DNA from: Pratylenchus scribneri
Lineage: Eukaryota > Nematoda > Chromadorea > Rhabditida > Pratylenchidae
Assembly: GCA_030063045.1 (NCBI GenBank)
Contig: JAQSEB010000044.1
Span: forward strand, 124,001-188,000
Direction of reading: 5' to 3'
Length of the DNA: 64,000 bases
Positions 59,727 to 64,000 of this stretch are shown piece after piece (position 1 is the stretch's first letter; the number at the start of each line of letters is the position of its first letter). The notes under the pieces are model-generated. The model was not told the DNA's origin, ran no database searches, and saw nothing but the letters and a program-made list of their open reading frames with translations. The translations under genes and the position numbers were made by a program.

Positions 59727-60577
59727 TCCCCTTTTTTATGATAATATAAAAAATCAGCAGAAATCTCAAAAAGTTGTTTCATTCATCTTCCGTTGCTTAC
59801 TTCTTTATTCTTATAACATTTATCCTCAGAGTTCAAGTAATTTTGTCATTTCATAACTACTCTTGAGCACTAAACCATTAATTTTTTTTTGGGAAATCAT
59901 TAAGAACTATAATAAATGTTAGCTTTCAAATTTATTTTATTAATAGCAGAATAATCCCATCCTAATAATTGTGGTTTATTAAATAATTTTTAAACAAAAA
60001 AAAGTATAAAAATTAAGATAATTTAATTAAAGAGATTTATAGTGGATATTAGAGCTCGGATCAAGGCGAGATCTCGCCGATATTTTCCGAGCTCTCGGTC
60101 TCTGAGTCAACCGAGATTCTTGGTCGAAATCTCGCTCTGTCTATCCCGGAAAAATAAGACTTTTTTGAATGAAATTTTGCCTGATTTTGGATTAAATTTT
60201 CAAACTTTTTTTTCTAATTTAAGACTTTTTTAACTTATTATTTTTCATTTTTTAATTTTTTTTTTGAAATTTCATAATTCTCTTTGGAAATTCTCGAATC
60301 TCGGAGAGATGTTGGTATTTTTGGAGAATTTCCGAGACCGAGTCAACCGCTGGCTCGGTTACCGTAAACAATTCTAGTGGATAACAAAGAAATTAGACAT
60401 AATTTTACTTAGAAATATTAAATTTATCCTAATTTTTTCATGCACTTTAATTATCATAAAATTTAATAACAATTAAATTATAACAAATATAACATTAACT
60501 TGAGCTTTTAGGGAATATGTTTATTATTTTATTTTATTTTTTATACTTTCAATTTTTTAAATAAAATTTTTTAGACA

Positions 60578-63500
60578 ATGGAATTATTTATTTTTCGTCC
60601 CGATGAATATGCTCATCATTATAATTGTTCCCTTGTCCATGTTGATACAATACCTGTTGAGAAACGAAGAAATTTATTTTATGGCATCATTTTCATCATC
60701 CTTTTCTTCATTTATGAGGTAATTTAAATATTATTTGATTTTTATTTTAGTAAATTTGATACTATCTGTGATTGATGAAAAAATTTATTATAGTAGTGAG
60801 GATTTGATTTGAAAGACAAAATGTTTCCATTTTTTTGGTCATAAATTTCTTGGGCCAATTATTTTTAATTTTTTGATATTAAAATGCTCCACAGAAGGGG
60901 ATTAATCAAATCTAATATATCGCAAATATGTAAAATTATGATAGTCATAATTCCCTTTCACAATCTTAACATGAATTTTGATATAAAAATGCTCATCAAT
61001 AAAAAGAGAGCTCAATTTAATAAAATACAGTTGAAAAATTGTAAAGATGTTTGCCATAATATCATTTAAACAGTTTCTTTATTTGCCATGCATTTTGTCA
61101 ATTTTTTACCATCTGAAAAATGAATGCTATAAAATGCTACTGTTCATTGGCATTGTTGACATGTTTGCCCTGTGCATTATTGGCCTCCTCACTGGCGTTT
61201 TGGCAATTGAAGGTGCCGTTTTTTGCTCTCATCCCACATTAATTTATGTAGCTGGAAGCGCAATCAAAGGTTAATCACATTAGTCGTGGAAAAAATTTCT
61301 AATTATATAGATTTCGTAAAATTACTAAAAAAATTATAAAATGATTTATTGTGGTAATTTTTAATTTTACCCTTCAGTAATATCCCAAAATTATTTTCTT
61401 CTATTTCATTTTCATTCCTGTTCCTCCGACCTGCTCACATTGGAATTCAACACCTTTGGCGGCTGGATCTCTGTCCAGACCAGAAATTGGACTTCACTTT
61501 TAACAATTTCTCCCCATCTTGATAATCCTCATCCGAATAAATATGTATTTTCTCCACTTCACTTTTTTATAATTTAATCTATTTTCCCGCATTTTCCTTT
61601 TCAATAATTATTTTTAATATTTATTTAATTCACACCTTTTTAATACTTTTTTTATATAGTAAATAAACCCCCAAAAAATGTCCACCTTCTATTCAAGAGT
61701 CTAGGGGTAAATGCCGAAGGCCTCTTGGACCATCGGGCAATACGGAGAGTCATTCTGTCGCTTTCTCAACCAATTCCCCTTAAATTCTGTAGTCTCGCCC
61801 ACGTTACACCCTTAAAGCTCTTTTAATTCCTCATCATTAACTTATAATTCCCTATTTAGGACTTTGAGGACCCATAACTCCTTTCAGAATAAATTTTAAA
61901 TTTTTTCCCCATTTTCTTGCCCCCAAAAATCTAAATATTCGCAATAATTTGTTCAAAAAAATCCATTAAAGAGTTAGACTCTAAATTTTCACAATTTTTG
62001 AAAGGTTGTAGGTTGAAAAATTGTTTCAACTTGGATTTAAAAGAGTATTTACGTAATTTATATTATTCAGAAAATTATTTAATTTATTAAATATTTACAT
62101 AATATCGAAAAAAACAACCATTCTTGACATTATCTTATAATTATTGCGAAATTATTGAGCCAAAAAAAAATCGATTTTTTAGACAAAAAAATTTAGTATA
62201 AACAATATTTCCCATTGATGTAAAAATAGTGGAAAACAATCTCAAATATATTTTCTCGGCCATAAATTTATTTTTTTAGCTCTTTATAATTCGGAAATCA
62301 TAATGGAAGTGATTTTGTCCATCAACCGTTGTCTTTTAATTATTGCTCCAACACAATCCGCATTCCTTTTTAAAGGTAAATGAATAATTTATTAAATATA
62401 TTTTTTAATTTAAATTTAAGGAAATCGAACTTGGTTTTGGTGTGGTCTTACAGCTGCAATAAATGTTTATTGGTTTCTTTACATAAAATCAATTGGCTTC
62501 AATTCACAATATTTCAATTGGTTCACCAATCCATATCAAGGATATTTACCGGGATCATATTTTGAAAAATTGGTATTATTTTTGTTATTTCTAATTTTGA
62601 ATTAATTATTTTGAATAATTATCAATAAATTATTTATAAATTTTTAATTTTCCCAAAAAATTATTGAATTTGACCATATACAAAAATGAGATTATTTAAT
62701 TTGGCGATAAAAAATGTTTGGACTTATTTTTGGGAATATTATTTCATAAGCTTAGGCGGTTTTTATAAGATATATAAGTGAAGTGAAGTAGCTCTGAATG
62801 GGATGAAATTTGGAAAACAAATCAATTTTTAAATGAATATAGCCCTTAATTTGGATGATATTAATCGATGTAATTGGAAATTGGCAAAATTGGTAAAAAA
62901 ATAGTTTATTTGGCCAATTTTATTTTTGATCATTTATTTCGAAATAAAATATTTTATCGATAAAAAATATAATACATTGTTCAAAAATATAAATTTTCAT
63001 AAAGGAATTTTTCGAGTAAATTTTTTATATAGAAAATAATTCTTTCATTTATTTATATTTAATTTTTTATTTTTTTGACCATTCTTTCTAATTTAATTTA
63101 AGTATCCTCCAAACATTAATGATTTCTTGGACAACCTTCGAGGCTATCTCGTTCTTTTTGGACTACCAATTATTTATTTAATCTTCTTTTTTGCATTTTT
63201 GTTCCTCAAATGGCAATATAAAGGAATTACCACAACGATGGCCCAAACGGAAAATAGGAAAATGGAAATACAGGTTGGTGGATGATTGACTCAAAAAATT
63301 ACTTTTATTATTTTTTTTAAATATTTTAAAGACATTACTACAAGTTTTCATCATTGCCGCTGTCAATTCCATTACCCCGCTTTTATATAAATTCATTAAT
63401 TTTGCGCCCTGGGCAACTAATGAAATAATGATTGCTGCCATGTTTGGATGGCTCCATATTCATGGTTATTAATTTTTTTTGAATATACCAACTTTAATAC

Positions 63501-64000
63501 AAAGAAAAGAAATTTTTCATGCATTTAATCGAATTTTTTGATTTTTAATTTTCGATATTTTTTCCCTATTTTTAAACTTGATTTAAATAATTATTTATTT
63601 CATTCATATAAATTTATTGTTAATTTTTGAATATTTTGTCAATACTATATAAATATAAATATTAACATGTTAACTCAATTTTTGGACATTTTTTCCTTGA
63701 TTACTTATACAAAAAAAAATTAAAATATCCTGATGAGATATGATAGGATTAAAAGGTTTTTTGCCCATAAAATTGGGTTCTTTTGCTCATAAAGTGGTAC
63801 TTTTTGCCCATAGATCAGTTTTTTAAGTATAACTTTTTTTGTGCTTGATCCTTGACCCTTAAACCTTTTACTCAATTTATAGAGCTCATCGAAACGCGTC
63901 GATTGATGTATACCGTAAATTTCCTATTAGTACCCCCGGGGGTACTAATTTTCAGAGACCCTCTGAGGTGGGAATTTTTCTGAAATTTTTGACCTACTAA
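60578..64000 (+). CDS. Class T serpentine receptor (Srt-type GPCR), 3' end outside the window
   Basis: Paralogue of the receptor at 34495, same strand. Exons in the window: 60578-60718, 61074-61269, 62280-62375, 62421-62572, 63103-63273, 63332-63464; phases agree. Start MELFIFRPDEYAHHYNC parallels the other receptor. Helices: GIIFIILFFIYEFLYLPCIL, MLLFIGIVDMFALCIIGLL, SEIIMEVILSINRCLLI, GLTAAINVYWFLYI, YLVLFGLPIIYLIFFFAF and TLLQVFIIAAVNSITPLLY. The last exon ends in phase 1 after HIHG; the helix-7 exon expected next is not found before 64000, so it probably lies beyond. Likely a chemosensory receptor. Confidence 0.88.
61275..62279. other. Intron of the second Srt gene
   Basis: About 1 kb. 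A less AT-rich block (61420-61560 and 61690-61850) shows no conserved frame or splice pair. Nothing else recognised. Confidence 0.4.
63775..63911. repeat. Foldback family 'CTCATCGA', left half only
   Basis: Left arm (TTTTTGCCCATAGATCAG to GAGCTCATCGAAACGCGTCG) broken at 63911, where an unrelated repeat end begins. Confidence 0.65.
63911..64000. repeat. TACCGTAAA-ended repeat, truncated by the window edge
   Basis: Starts TACCGTAAATTTCCTATTAG, like the ends of the foldback at 6570-6747, and includes the palindrome TACCCCCGGGGGTA. It seems inserted into the foldback copy just upstream. Confidence 0.5.

Larger units (their letters stand above)
58068..60577. other. Intergenic region with several repeats
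   Basis: No gene supported. Besides the foldbacks listed separately, 58800-58940 contains a reversed fragment of the degenerate tandem repeat seen at 33970-34240 (CCATGCGGGGCAATATTTAA and similar). At 60046-60365 words such as GAGCTCTCGGTCTCTGAGTC and GAGACCGAGTCAACCG recur in direct and inverted orientation. The region ends in a splice acceptor (TTTTTTAG, 60574) four bases before the next ATG. Confidence 0.45.

Overview
The window is animal DNA from a nematode, most likely a plant-parasitic tylenchid (root-knot/cyst nematode relatives). Evidence: spliced genes with very AT-rich introns, some of only 39-45 bases; two class T serpentine (Srt) receptors; a ground-like (hedgehog-related) protein; an F-box-like protein of the type expanded in cyst nematodes; and several secreted low-complexity proteins. 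Genus is inference. Gene models were built by hand by matching splice sites, codon phase and remembered protein families; no search was run.

Layout. Positions 1-2526 are repeats. On the minus strand, 8630-7273 encodes an F-box-like protein, followed 180 bases downstream by a five-exon ceramide-1-phosphate/glycolipid transfer protein gene (7092-2527), an operon-like pair. A 2 kb head-to-head intergenic region separates it from one very large plus-strand gene (10609-32938, 29 exons, about 1503 residues), an ABCC/MRP5-type full ABC transporter whose two >4 kb introns are filled with foldback elements and minisatellites. Then come a class T receptor (34495-36961), a repeat-rich gap holding a hAT-type element with an 8-base target duplication (37845-39019), and a cluster of secreted-protein genes. 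Two leader exons (40836-45591, signal peptide) can join in frame either to one long terminal exon encoding a Tyr-Gln-Ser repeat protein (to 47250) or to 13 further exons encoding a ground-like domain protein (to 53197). A single-exon secreted protein with a PP1-docking-like RVHF motif lies antisense inside the first intron (42992-42342). A seven-exon gene (54099-58067) encodes a signal peptide followed by a Pro/Arg/Ser-rich protein with an RS-like tail. A second class T receptor starts at 60578 and runs off the end.

Repeats make up much of the non-coding DNA: several foldback (MITE-like) families, one with about eight copies; foldbacks whose cores hold degenerate telomere-like TTAGGG/GGGCTAGG tracts; a 19-base minisatellite; and a GATGAATGGGA-type minisatellite. 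The most interesting items are the shared-leader gene with two alternative C-terminal modules, the YQS-repeat protein, the two other secreted proteins, and the foldbacks with telomere-like cores.
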